Shown one piece after another: positions 17,850-29,138 of a stretch of 64,000 nt of DNA (position 1 is its first letter; each line of letters begins with the position of its first letter). The position numbers and the translations under genes are program-made. This DNA comes from Terriglobia bacterium (GTDB lineage Bacteria; Acidobacteriota; Terriglobia; JAJPHL01), in contig JAJPHL010000068.1 in the NCBI GenBank assembly GCA_021325275.1, positions 248,001 to 312,000 of the forward strand, in the 5' to 3' direction. Below the pieces are notes generated by a model. That model made no database searches, was not told where the DNA came from, and saw nothing but the letters and a program-made list of their open reading frames with translations.

Positions 17850-18350
17850 ATGAATCAGGCGTTGAAAGCATTACAGAAGGTTCTTGTTGTAGTGGTATTT
17901 GCAGGGTTGTGTGCGGCGTCGGTGGTTGCGATGGCGGCCGAGGCTCCCGATTGGAGCGGCACGTGGAAACTGGACACGTCGAAGAGCGACTTCGGCCAGT
18001 TCCCGGGACCCGACGCGCAAACCGACGTGTGGACCCACAAGGATCCCAAGATCAACATCAAGTCTGCCGTCAAAGGCGGACCGCAGGGCGATCGGAACGT
18101 TGAGCTCAACTACACCACCGACGGCTCGGAAAGCACCAACAAAATGGGCCCGATGGACGTAAAGACCAAGGCCAAGTGGGAAGGCAAGAAGTTGGTGATG
18201 CACTCCACCGCCGACATGCAGGGCAACGCGATTACGATCGACGCCACGTACGAAGTTTCCGAGGACGGCAAGACGATGACCGTCACTCGCAACATCGACA
18301 GTCCGATGGGCGCGATGACCCAGAAAATGCTCTACACCAAGGGCGAGTAA
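17850..18350 (+). CDS. exported lipocalin-like protein of unknown function
   Basis: A 166-residue protein with a signal peptide (VLVVVVFAGLCAASVVAMAAE) and a mature part starting DWSGTWKLDTSKSDFG. This opening strand is common in small secreted Acidobacteriota proteins with a lipocalin-like barrel. The barrel continues with WEGKKLVMHSTADM and DGKTMTVTRNID. GAGGAGC lies 10 bases before ATG 17850, and TATACT at 17815-17820 may be the -10 box. No enzymatic motif is seen. Confidence 0.78.
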   Translation: MNQALKALQKVLVVVVFAGLCAASVVAMAAEAPDWSGTWKLDTSKSDFGQFPGPDAQTDVWTHKDPKINIKSAVKGGPQGDRNVELNYTTDGSESTNKMGPMDVKTKAKWEGKKLVMHSTADMQGNAITIDATYEVSEDGKTMTVTRNIDSPMGAMTQKMLYTKGE

Positions 18351-18363
18351 TTTCACCGAAAGG

Positions 18364-18384
18364 GGCCCGACTTCTACTCGGGCC
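18364..18384. terminator. bidirectional hairpin between convergent genes
   Basis: GGCCCGA (18364-18370) pairs with TCGGGCC (18378-18384) around a 7-nt loop in the 39-bp gap between two convergent stops. The same stem sequence recurs in the hairpin at 50913-50939. Confidence 0.6.
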
Positions 18385-18389
18385 TCGAA

Positions 18390-21131
<2,742 letters not shown>

Positions 21132-21137
<6 letters not shown>

Positions 21138-21203
21138 AGATGGACACAGATGAACACCGATAACGCAAGTTGGTATCTGCGTTCATCTGCATCTAGCTGT
21201 GAT
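21132..21203. repeat. hybrid palindromic element C2
   Basis: The left arm (21132-21166) has two CACAGATG units spaced 10 bp apart and then a GATAACGC unit. The right arm (21172-21203) has ATCTGCGTTCATCTGC and ends with CTAGCTGTG. It mixes the CACAGA core and the CGCAGA core in one element. It overlaps the annotated kinase start. Confidence 0.75.
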
Positions 21204-21273
21204 AGTTTCCTAGTTCTCTTGGAGCATTACGCCGCAACCCGCCGAAGAAACTCAACACGTAAGCTTCCGGGAG

Positions 21274-21714
21274 TTATTTTTTGCCAGCCGGTTTCGTGCC
21301 GTCGATCCGGATCTGGCTAAGCGCCTCGGGTTTCGTGGAAAGTTCTTCCTTGCCCGCGGGGAATTCGTTCACCTGGAACATGAACGCCATCATGTCGGCG
21401 ATGGCCGGGCGCGTCAGTTTGCCCGGCTTGTCTTGCGGCATCGTTTTGCGGATCCGTTCGAAAAGTTCATCGGCCTTCAGGCCGTTCCAGTTGGAAAGAA
21501 ACGCGCCGCCGGCGAGCGGGGGCGCCGTTTCGCCGCCCGTGAGACGGTCGCCGTGACACGACGCGCACGACTGCGCGTAGAGCGGTTTGCCGCGCTCCGC
21601 TTGTTCGGCGGTATAAACGCCGTCCCAAACACTTTTCAGGTTTTCTTGCGTCATGGCGGGAGTGGCCGCGACAACGAGCAACGCGGCCATCAGAAACTTG
21701 GAATGTCGTGCCAT
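21274..21714 (-). CDS. class I c-type cytochrome, partner of PQQ dehydrogenase
   Basis: A 146-residue exported monoheme cytochrome c. A signal peptide (FLMAALLVVAATPAMT) precedes the heme site CASCH at residues 50-54, and the probable axial Met lies in KTMPQDKPGKL. ATG 21714 overlaps the stop of the upstream PQQ dehydrogenase frame as TAATG, so the two are translationally coupled. It most likely accepts electrons from the quinoprotein in the periplasm and passes them to the respiratory chain. Confidence 0.9.
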   Translation of the reverse strand: MARHSKFLMAALLVVAATPAMTQENLKSVWDGVYTAEQAERGKPLYAQSCASCHGDRLTGGETAPPLAGGAFLSNWNGLKADELFERIRKTMPQDKPGKLTRPAIADMMAFMFQVNEFPAGKEELSTKPEALSQIRIDGTKPAGKK

Positions 21715-23941
21715 TAATTTCGCGACTCGCCTTCCGTCGCGGCGGGCAGCGTGAAGGCGATGTATTCGCCCGAGTAATTGCCGCCGCTCACCGCGATCAC
21801 AATATATTGTTTGCCGTGAAGCATGTAGGTCATCGGCGTGCCGCTCTGTGGAGCGGGCATGAAGACCGCGCCCACTTCCTTGCCGGTGGCCTTGTCGTAG
21901 GCGCGCAGCATCGCGCCGCGTGGATGATCGGCCGTGGTTGTGACTTGTCCTTCGCCGCCGATCACCAGCGTCTTGGTGATGAGCAATCCCACGTTGTACG
22001 TCGATTGTCCGGTACGCGGAATTTCCTTGCCCTTCAGCGCCGCATGATTGCGGACGTTGTCGGGCGTTTCGCCGTGCGCAATTTGCCAGCGGATCGTGCC
22101 GGTGTCCAGATCGATGGCCGAGATGGTGCCGTACGGTGGCTTGATCAGCGGCAATCCTTGGACCAGGAGTCCGAACCCACCGCCCCCACCGCCCCACCGC
22201 CGCCACCACCGCCGGCGCCGGCTTCTTGCGCCGCACCGCCGGCAGCCGGAGCTGCGGCCGCGCCGCCCCGTCCACGTCCACCGCGACCACCTGTGGGTGC
22301 CGCGCCGCCCGCGGGTGCAGCGGCCACGGTCGCGCGACTTGGCATCGGCGAATCGGCGCCGGCGTTTTCTCCGGGGCCTGTGCGCATCCGCGGTGTTTGT
22401 CCCGCGGTGCCGGTGACGTAATTCATGTCGGAAAGATCGGCCGGCGGCTTCACCATGCCGATCGGCGTGACGCACGCGTTGCACGCGAACGCGTACACAG
22501 TGTGCGTTTCAGGATCATACGACGCGCCCGGCCAATTCGTGCCACCGCTGGCCGTGCCCAGCGTGAGCGTCGCCAGCGGTCCGTCGATCTTGCTCTCCAC
22601 CGGCGGCGTATACACCGGACCAATGTGATATTTCGACACGATCTCGAGCGCCTGCGTATGCAGCGCGGGCGTGAAGTCGATCAAATCGTCATTGGCAATT
22701 CCGTTGCGTGAGTACGCCGGCGGCTTTGTGGGGAATGGTTGCGTTTTGGAATACCACTCGCCCGGCACCGATCCTTGTTCCACCGGTTGTTCGTTGATCG
22801 GCCAAATGGGTTTGCCCGTTACGCGATCGAAAACGTAGAGGAAGCCTTGCTTGGTCGGCTGCGCGACGGCCTTGATCGCGTGTCCATCGACATTGATGTC
22901 CGCGAGAATCGGCGCGGAACTGATGTCCATGTCCCACAGCGGATGATGCACCAACTGATAGTGCCACTTCCGCACGCCGGTTTTCAGGTCGACGCAAACC
23001 AGTGTTTCGCCGAACAAGTTGTTGCCCTTGCGATGGCCGCCGTAAAAATCGTTGGTGGGCGATTCAATCGGCAGATACGCGAGTCCCAACCTTTCATCGA
23101 CCGTGAGTTGCGTCCACAGTCCGGTGTTGCCGGTGTACTCGGCCGAGCCTTGCTGCCACGTGTCGTAGCCGAACTCGCCTTTTTTCGGAATCGTGTCGAA
23201 GATCCACAAGCGCTTGCCGGTGCGCACGTCGAATCCGCGCACATAACCTTTATTGTTGCGCATGCTCTTCGGCGTGAATCCTTCGCGGAAGGCCGCGCCC
23301 ACGATCACCGTGTCGCCGGCGATCACCGGGGCCGACTGAATGCCGATTTCGCCGGTCGTGAGATCGGGCAGGAACGTTTGATCGTCGTTCAGCTTCAAGT
23401 CGACGATGCCGTTGTCGCCGAATGTCGGAATGCGTTGGCCCGTTTTTGCGTTCAGCGCGACCATGCGATAGCCGGGCGTGAAATAAATGATGCGTTCTTC
23501 CTTGCCGTCGCTCCAGTAACCGAGTCCGCGGCCGGAAAGTTGACGCGGAGCCGCCGCGCCGCGCGCACCTTCCTTTTCGCCATGCACCCAAAGCAATTCG
23601 CCGGTAGCGGGATCGAGCGCGATGGCCGCGCGACGCGATCCGGCCGTGGCGTAGAGCACGCCGTTGACCATCAGGGGCGTGCCTTCCAGTTTGTACTCGG
23701 CGCGATTACCGATGTTGTCGGTCTTGAATCGCCAGGCGATTTCGAGTTGCGAGAAATTGCTCGAGTTGATTTGATCGAGCGGGCGATAGTGCGTGCCCGC
23801 CAAGTCGGCGGCGTAGGTGGGCCATTCGCCGGTCTTGTCGACGCGCGGCTTCGGAGCCGCCGGTGTCGCCGGCTTTTTCGGTGCCGCCTGTGAAGCGGCC
23901 ATCACCGCTACCAAAAAACTCGCAATCAATACTCTCTTCAT
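21714..23941 (-). CDS. PQQ-dependent dehydrogenase, split by a one-base frameshift
   Basis: A quinoprotein of the membrane-type glucose/alcohol dehydrogenase group: signal peptide, then propeller blades with WPTYAADLAGTHYRPLDQI, LEIAWRFKTDN and LVHHPLWDMDISSAPIL. The frame from 23941 runs into a Gly/Ala-rich stretch and stops at 22145. The remaining blade (GTISAIDLDTGTIRWQ to AVSGGNYSGEYIAF) continues in another frame to 21714. One extra C in the four-C run at 22192-22195 would give a continuous protein. It could be a sequencing error, a recent mutation or slippage. The product oxidises sugars or alcohols in the periplasm. Confidence 0.87.
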
Positions 23942-23978
23942 TCATCAACCCCCAAAGTTCTACCTAATACCAGCCGGC

Positions 23979-24071
23979 TTTTTTACCGCAGAGACGCAGA
24001 GACGCAGAGAAAATCAGGGACACGCGATCAACAGGTTTTCTCTGCGTCTCTGCGTCTCTGCGGTGAAAAAA
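23979..24071. repeat. palindromic element A1 (8-bp period arms)
   Basis: The left arm (23979-24013) and right arm (24036-24071) are near-perfect inverted copies around a 22-nt loop. Each arm consists of three GCAGAGAC units at 8-bp period flanked by T-rich and A-rich ends. It lies 10 nt after the stop of the DapA-like gene and upstream of the PQQ dehydrogenase. Confidence 0.92.
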
Positions 24072-24081
24072 CCGCCGGTCT

Positions 24082-25086
24082 TTACGCTCCCGCTGCGGTC
24101 TGTTTCAACTCCGCCAATTTCGCCGTGATCACGCTCTTCTGTTCCTCGGTGACGTCGACAAACGGCGGACGCTGAAACGCCTGCCGCGTACCCATACGTT
24201 GCGCCAGCGCAAATTTCATTGGTCCGTAAGCGCCAATCCCGCCCGGACGCAGAAGTGTGGAGGCCGCGCGCAATTTCGCAAGCGGCGCATCGATGTCCTG
24301 GCCCGCGCGATGCGCGGCGAACACGGCGGCCGTCTCGCCGCAGAATACGCCGCCGGCCAGAATCGCGCCCATCCCGCCTTGCAGCGCGGCTTTCAAGTTG
24401 TTTTCGGTGCCGCTCATCATGTTGAGCTTCGGAAAAGCCTCCTGGAATTTCGCGTAACCCGCGGCGTCGCCGGTGGAGTCCTTGATGCCGGCGAGATGCG
24501 GATACTTTTCCATCGCGTGCAACAACTCGTGGGAGATGGGCACGGCGCTGGTGCCGGGAATGTGGTAAAGATGCACGGGAATCTTCACCGCCTCGAAGAC
24601 CGCACTGTAGTAGCGAATCAGGCCGTCGAGCGGGGGATTCTTGTAGTAGAACGGCGGGATCACGAGCAGGCCGTCGGCCCCGTTTTGTTCCGCATGCTGC
24701 GACAGTTCGACCGTTTCCGGCTGATTGCTCGCGCCGGGCTGCACGATGATGCGGAGTCCGCTGCGATGTTTCAGCGCGGTCTCGGCGACTTTGCGGCGTT
24801 CGACAGCGGAGAACGACGGGAACTCGCCCGTGGTGCCCAGCACGACGATTCCGTCGGCGCCTTTTTCTTTGTACCACGCCAGCATGTCCTTGTAGAGCGC
24901 TTCGTCGAACTTGAGCGACTTGTCGCACGGCGTCGGCGCGGCGACGTAATAGAGTTGCTTGGTAGTCGCGGGCGGCAGCGGCGATTTTCCCGTGGCTTTG
25001 GCGGCTGCGGGAATGGCCGCGGACACCGCGCTGGCAGCCGCAGCGGCTCCCACGGAACTTAAGAAGGTCCGGCGTGATGTTGACAT
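24082..25086 (-). CDS. Tat-exported dihydrodipicolinate synthase family protein
   Basis: A 334-residue TIM-barrel aldolase of the DapA/NanA family. The Schiff-base lysine lies in LAGIKDSTGD and the partner tyrosine in VHLYHIPG, with GTTGEFPS for carboxylate binding. The N-terminus is a twin-arginine signal (STSRRTFLSSVGAAAAAS), unusual for a family whose members are mostly cytosolic. ATG 25086 has CAGGAGGA upstream. DapA itself is unlikely; a periplasmic 2-keto-acid aldolase or dehydratase is more plausible. Confidence 0.88.
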   Translation of the reverse strand: MSTSRRTFLSSVGAAAAASAVSAAIPAAAKATGKSPLPPATTKQLYYVAAPTPCDKSLKFDEALYKDMLAWYKEKGADGIVVLGTTGEFPSFSAVERRKVAETALKHRSGLRIIVQPGASNQPETVELSQHAEQNGADGLLVIPPFYYKNPPLDGLIRYYSAVFEAVKIPVHLYHIPGTSAVPISHELLHAMEKYPHLAGIKDSTGDAAGYAKFQEAFPKLNMMSGTENNLKAALQGGMGAILAGGVFCGETAAVFAAHRAGQDIDAPLAKLRAASTLLRPGGIGAYGPMKFALAQRMGTRQAFQRPPFVDVTEEQKSVITAKLAELKQTAAGA

Positions 25087-25139
25087 GGATTTTCCTCCTG
25101 ACGCACCCGATTGGTATCTGGACGGCATTGTAAGTCAAG

Positions 25140-25323
25140 CGGAGCCGGAGAACAACGGTGTTGTGGGAAGCGGTTTATCCGCGAGAACCTTTCCAGGCGT
25201 GCCGCATCCTTTGTTTGGTTGTAAATTGCAAGAGCGTATCGGGGGTGAGTCTTCAGCGACATAGACCACCGCTGCCTCGAGATCGCGAATGGCGGCTTCG
25301 GTCCAGGCTAATCCGCGAACCAC
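25140..25323 (-). pseudogene. decayed ParE/RelE-type toxin
   Basis: The frame from GTG 25323 starts with LAWTEAAIRDLEAAVVYVAEDSP, the usual N-terminal helix pair of ParE-family mRNA interferase or gyrase toxins. After a five-base run at 25241-25245 the homologous continuation (RYALAIYNQTKDAARLERF) is found in the next frame, so one extra base disrupts it. The C-terminal strands that carry the active residues are absent. The start overlaps the antitoxin gene by 16 nt. It is probably inactive. Confidence 0.7.
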
Positions 25324-25496
25324 TTGGAGGTCCGCTGCTCGAATTCTTCCTCTGATACCACTCGGCCTTCGCGAACATCCCGGAGGCCCTTCTCGATCTT
25401 TTCGCGGACGTAGATGTGGTATTGAATGTCCTCGAAGGAAGCTTCTTCGGGCAATTCGTCAAGCAGCTTGCGAACTTCTTCCTTGGCCGTCGGCAT
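25308..25496 (-). CDS. small antitoxin-like protein
   Basis: A 62-residue acidic protein starting MPTAKEEVRKLLDELPEEA, with FEDIQYHIYVREKIEKGLRDV and a C-terminal EEEFEQRTSKWF tail. This layout matches the antitoxins that pair with ParE/RelE toxins. GGAGG lies 5 bases before ATG 25496. Its toxin partner directly downstream is frameshifted, so it may be an orphan antitoxin. Confidence 0.78.
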   Translation of the reverse strand: MPTAKEEVRKLLDELPEEASFEDIQYHIYVREKIEKGLRDVREGRVVSEEEFEQRTSKWFAD

Positions 25497-25601
25497 GCGC
25501 CCTCCGTAGTCGTAGGGTAGCACGGTACTGCCCGACGCGATTCGCTCACAGTAGGGCGTTTTTGGTGAGCGATGTAAGGTTTCACTCCGTCGAACGTATT
25601 G

Positions 25602-26540
25602 ATGATTGTGCGCATCCTTAGGAAGATCGCGATTCGCGGTGTCATCTATTACCTTCTGGGATCGCTTGCCTTCGGTGTTTTTCTGGCCGAGGTACGCATT
25701 CATCCGCCGCGCCGTACCCTTGGCCCGACGCCGCAGGGCATGGAGGATGTTTCCATTTCTACAGGCGATGGCCTCACGCTACGCGCGTGGTTTGGCGCAC
25801 CAGGAAACGTTCTGCAACCGAATGGCGACGCCGTGATTCTCCTGCACGGCGTTGCCGACAATCGTGAAGGAGTCGGCGATTACGCCGAGCTGTTTCGCAG
25901 TCACGGATACGCGGTGCTGACGCCCGACGCGCGAGCGCACGGCACAAGCGACGGCTTCGCGTCGTACGGCGTACGCGAGGCTGGCGACGTGCACGCGTGG
26001 ACCGATTGGCTTGTCGCGCGCGTGCATCCGCGCTGCGTATACGGATTTGGCGAGTCGATGGGGGCCGCGATCATCCTGCAAGCGGTCTCCGTCGAGCCGC
26101 GCCTCTGTGGAGTCGTCGCCGAATCGCCCTTCAGTACGTTCCGCGCTGCTGCGTATGACCAAACCGCGCGCTTCTTGAACGCCGGACCGTGGCTCGGCGC
26201 GACGTTCTTCCGCCCTTCCATTGAAATTGGACTGTGGTACGCGCGCATTCGTTACGGTTTGGCGCTCGCCGATGCGTCGCCGCTCGAGGCGGTTGCGAAA
26301 TCACGCGTGCCCGTGTTGTTGATCCACGGATTGGCCGACTCTCACCTGCAGCCGGATCATTCGCGCCGGATTCGGGAATCGCGAAAAGACGTCGATTTGT
26401 GGGAAGTGCCGCGTGCGGAGCATTGTGGCGCGCGCTCAGTCGACCAAGATGAATTCGACCGCCGGGTTCTGACGTTCTTGAAGACTTTCCGGTACTCTAA
26501 GCCTATTGCGCAAAAGACAAAGAGTGCTAACATGGGCTGA
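25602..26540 (+). CDS. alpha/beta hydrolase (S33/dienelactone-like)
   Basis: A 312-residue hydrolase with an N-terminal membrane anchor (VIYYLLGSLAFGVFLAEV). It has ILLHGVADNREG as oxyanion loop, the nucleophile Ser in GFGESMGA, the acid in LLIHGLADSHLQ and the His in RAEHCGA. Exact substrates are unknown; similar anchored proteins act on peptides or lipids at the membrane. ATG 25602 is preceded in frame by TTG 25599. The next gene starts 3 bp after its stop, so they form an operon. Confidence 0.88.
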   Translation: MIVRILRKIAIRGVIYYLLGSLAFGVFLAEVRIHPPRRTLGPTPQGMEDVSISTGDGLTLRAWFGAPGNVLQPNGDAVILLHGVADNREGVGDYAELFRSHGYAVLTPDARAHGTSDGFASYGVREAGDVHAWTDWLVARVHPRCVYGFGESMGAAIILQAVSVEPRLCGVVAESPFSTFRAAAYDQTARFLNAGPWLGATFFRPSIEIGLWYARIRYGLALADASPLEAVAKSRVPVLLIHGLADSHLQPDHSRRIRESRKDVDLWEVPRAEHCGARSVDQDEFDRRVLTFLKTFRYSKPIAQKTKSANMG

Positions 26541-26543
26541 GGC

Positions 26544-27170
26544 ATGGCGGCACCGCTCAACACGGTCTTCATTGTAAGTTTGCTCGTGAGCGTTTCGCTC
26601 GTGGTGCTGTACTGGCTCCGCGGATGGCGCTCCGGTCGTGCCGAGGCGCGCTCGGTCGTCGAGTGGGTGCGGAGCGGCATGGACGGTTTGGGCCGCATCG
26701 GTACGGCGCTGCCGGAAGGCGCGGTGCTTCGCGTTCCTCTCCGCTTCGAAGACGCCCGATTGCGCAACGCCAGCGCCACCGTTCATTTCAGCGAACAAGG
26801 CGAAGCCGTCGACGTGGTTTTGCGCTGCGATCTGGACCGCCCACCGCGTCGCACGGCGTTGATCAGCTCCACGCGCTGGGGATTGTGCAGCCGGCCGATC
26901 CGTCCCGACGAAAAAATGGGTCAATGGAAGATGCGGCGCTTGGGATTGTACGCGCTGACTTCAGAACGCCGACTCGTGGAAGATTACCGCGAACTCTTAC
27001 ACTCTCTTCTCGACGCCACCGCCGTGGGCATGGCGCATCTCGAACTCGACCCCGCAAGTCCGCACCTGACGTTAACGCTGTCGCTTGAACCCGGCGGATT
27101 GCCGACGCCCGCGCCGTTGTTCATGCTGATGCGGCGCTTGGCTGATACGGTCCCGCAACATTCCCGCTAA
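26544..27170 (+). CDS. membrane-anchored protein of unknown function
   Basis: A 208-residue protein with one N-terminal transmembrane helix (TVFIVSLLVSVSLVVLYWL) and a soluble remainder. That part is rich in beta strands at first (LRVPLRFEDARLRNASATVHF) and helical later (RLVEDYRELLHSLLDA). I recognise no family. It follows the hydrolase by 3 bp, so it is probably cotranscribed and functionally linked to it. Element E2 begins on the base after its stop codon. Confidence 0.7.
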   Translation: MAAPLNTVFIVSLLVSVSLVVLYWLRGWRSGRAEARSVVEWVRSGMDGLGRIGTALPEGAVLRVPLRFEDARLRNASATVHFSEQGEAVDVVLRCDLDRPPRRTALISSTRWGLCSRPIRPDEKMGQWKMRRLGLYALTSERRLVEDYRELLHSLLDATAVGMAHLELDPASPHLTLTLSLEPGGLPTPAPLFMLMRRLADTVPQHSR

Positions 27171-27305
27171 TTTGGAGTGCGGCGACTTGTCGCCGCTTTG
27201 GAAGTCCGCGACTTGTCGCGGACACGCTGGCGTTCGCGCGATCCTCGGTACCGTGCGAGACAAGTCTCGAACTGTGAAAGCGGCGACAAGTCGCCGCACT
27301 CCAAA
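27171..27305. repeat. palindromic element E2 filling a convergent gap
   Basis: Its 29-nt arms at 27171-27199 and 27277-27305 are identical to those of the element at 6381-6508. The inner modules differ: CCGCGACTTGTCGCGG near 27206 and CGAGACAAGTCTCG near 27256. It starts on the base after one stop codon and ends one base before the convergent stop. Confidence 0.9.
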
Positions 27306-27306
27306 A

Positions 27307-27777
27307 TCACAAAACGAAACGCGCGCCTTGACTCTCGAGAATCTGCCGCGTCTCCGCAGTGGCCGATCGCACCAGCACCACGACCGCGCCGTGTGTCACT
27401 TCTTTGCGCACCGAATGCGGCAGATCCAATGTGCCGCCGAATAATCCTGCTTCGCGCAGCAACTCGAAAAGCACGCCCGCGATCGACGCCAGTGCCGCCA
27501 GACCGAACACGATGATTCCCGCGGGCGACAACGTGATCATCGCCATGTGACCGGTCTTCAATCCCATGGTTGTGAAAACGAAAACCGTCAGCGCTCCGCC
27601 CGACGCGCCGCCGATCAGTCCTCCCCAGATCGCCGCTTTCAGCAAATGATTCTTCACCGCCGGCGAGTGCAGCGGCTCGGACGAAAAAATCTCGCAGTCC
27701 GCGCCAGAGAGCCGCAACATGGCGGCGCGCGCAGCCTCGCCCGTGTTGAAGACGCCGATCAGTTTGGAATCGTTCAT
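27307..27777 (-). CDS. actD: alternative complex III subunit ActD (DUF3341)
   Basis: A 156-residue protein with two central transmembrane helices (AIWGGLIGGASGGALTVFVF and SPAGIIVFGLAALASIAG) between soluble ends. The start LIGVFNTGEAARAAMLRL matches the DUF3341 pattern of ActD. ATG 27777 overlaps the actC stop as ATGA. ActD is a structural membrane subunit of the quinol:cytochrome c/HiPIP oxidoreductase. No actE or actF follows. Confidence 0.85.
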   Translation of the reverse strand: MNDSKLIGVFNTGEAARAAMLRLSGADCEIFSSEPLHSPAVKNHLLKAAIWGGLIGGASGGALTVFVFTTMGLKTGHMAMITLSPAGIIVFGLAALASIAGVLFELLREAGLFGGTLDLPHSVRKEVTHGAVVVLVRSATAETRQILESQGARFVL

Positions 27778-29138
27778 GACACGTTCTCCTGTGCCGCGAG
27801 TCCGCGATCGACTTTGTATTCCCAGATCGCCACGATCGGGAAAAACTTGATGAACACCAAATACAGAAAGATGAAATACGCGAACGCTCCCACCGTGATC
27901 GATACTTCCACCCATGACGGATGATACGCGTGCCAATTGAACGTCAAACGCGGCCGTGTCAGCGTTCCCGCAACGATCAGGAAGCGCTCGATCCACATCC
28001 CCACCAGCACCGAGAGCGACGCCATGCACGTTTTCGCCGGCGTGCGCCGCCCAACGAGAAGCGCCAGGGGAATCGGCAGGCAGCAGGCGAGCATGGTCCA
28101 AAAAAACGGCGCGTAGTATCCGAACATGCGGTGATGCATCACTGCCATCTCGGCGGTTTGATGCGCGTACCACGGCGTCAGGTATTCCGAAAAGGTGAAA
28201 TATCCCCACAGAAGGCTGAACACCAGAAGCAGCAACCCGAGATTATCGAAATGCACCGGTTCGATGTACGCCTCCAAATGTAAAACCCAGCGGATCACAT
28301 ATAAGGCCGCGAGCACCGCGGCGATCCCGGAAAAAATCGCGCCGACCACGAAGTACGGGCCGAAGATCGTGCTGTTCCACATCGGCTGTAGCGTCATCGC
28401 GAAAATCCACGAGACCACCGTGTGCACCGAGACCGCCAGGGGCATGATGATCGCCGCCATGATCGTGATGGAGCGCTCCAGCAGCGACCATTGGCGCGAC
28501 GTGCCTTGCCAGCCCAGCGATAAAATGCGATACAGCTTGCGGCGGACCGGTCCCAGGCGATTCTCAGCGGCGTCGCGGATCGCAGCGAGGTCGGGGATCA
28601 TCGGTAAATAAAGATACGTGATGCTGCCGAGCAGGTACGAATTGATGCAGGTGAAATCCCACAGCAGCGGCGACCGGAAATTCGGCCACAGTCCGCGTGA
28701 GTTGGGGTAGGGGACCACCCAGTAGAAGTCCCACACGCGACCCAAGTGGATCAGCACGAACATGGGGCCGATCATCAGCGCAAAAACGGTGATGCACTCC
28801 GCGGCGCGCGTAATGGGCCGGCGCCAACTGGCGTCGGTGACGCGCAGGATCGCCGAAATCAGCGTTCCCGCGTGGCTGATGCCCACCCAAAACACGAAAT
28901 TTACTTCGTACAATCCCCACATCGAGGTGCGGTTGTAGCCGGTGACCCCGATGCCGTAGTAAATCTGATAGCCCCAACAAAACATCGCCCACGCCATGAA
29001 CAGCGAGCACACGCCGATGGCGGTCCAGAATGCCGCGCCCGTTTCGACAATCGGGCGCAACAAGTCTCCTATGATGCGATCGTTGGAGATGCCGGCGCGC
29101 GTTACCAACGCAGGACGCGCCGTGGTGGATTCGCTCAC
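27774..29138 (-). CDS. actC: NrfD/PsrC-like quinol-binding subunit ActC
   Basis: A 454-residue polytopic protein with about ten transmembrane helices and the NrfD/PsrC layout: WAMFCWGYQIYYGIGVTGYN, EVNFVFWVGISHAGTLISA and HTVVSWIFAM. It binds quinol at the periplasmic face and passes electrons to the Fe-S subunits. I chose GTG 29138 because it overlaps the actB2 stop as GTGA and has AAGGA 9 bases upstream; the open frame extends 11 codons further. Confidence 0.93.
   Translation of the reverse strand: MSESTTARPALVTRAGISNDRIIGDLLRPIVETGAAFWTAIGVCSLFMAWAMFCWGYQIYYGIGVTGYNRTSMWGLYEVNFVFWVGISHAGTLISAILRVTDASWRRPITRAAECITVFALMIGPMFVLIHLGRVWDFYWVVPYPNSRGLWPNFRSPLLWDFTCINSYLLGSITYLYLPMIPDLAAIRDAAENRLGPVRRKLYRILSLGWQGTSRQWSLLERSITIMAAIIMPLAVSVHTVVSWIFAMTLQPMWNSTIFGPYFVVGAIFSGIAAVLAALYVIRWVLHLEAYIEPVHFDNLGLLLLVFSLLWGYFTFSEYLTPWYAHQTAEMAVMHHRMFGYYAPFFWTMLACCLPIPLALLVGRRTPAKTCMASLSVLVGMWIERFLIVAGTLTRPRLTFNWHAYHPSWVEVSITVGAFAYFIFLYLVFIKFFPIVAIWEYKVDRGLAAQENVS

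Noticed and set aside
22145-22484. Two separate genes for the PQQ dehydrogenase halves
   Set aside because: The second half starts within a glycine tract with no start codon or ribosome site and supplies the missing last propeller blade, so one frameshifted gene is more likely.
23979-24071. Possible CRISPR array from the periodic GCAGAGAC units
   Set aside because: Units are contiguous 8-bp repeats without spacers and form an inverted pair; no cas genes are nearby.
25059-25262. Independent small gene in the toxin region
   Set aside because: Its translation continues the ParE-like sequence after the extra base, so it is the second half of the broken toxin, not a separate gene.
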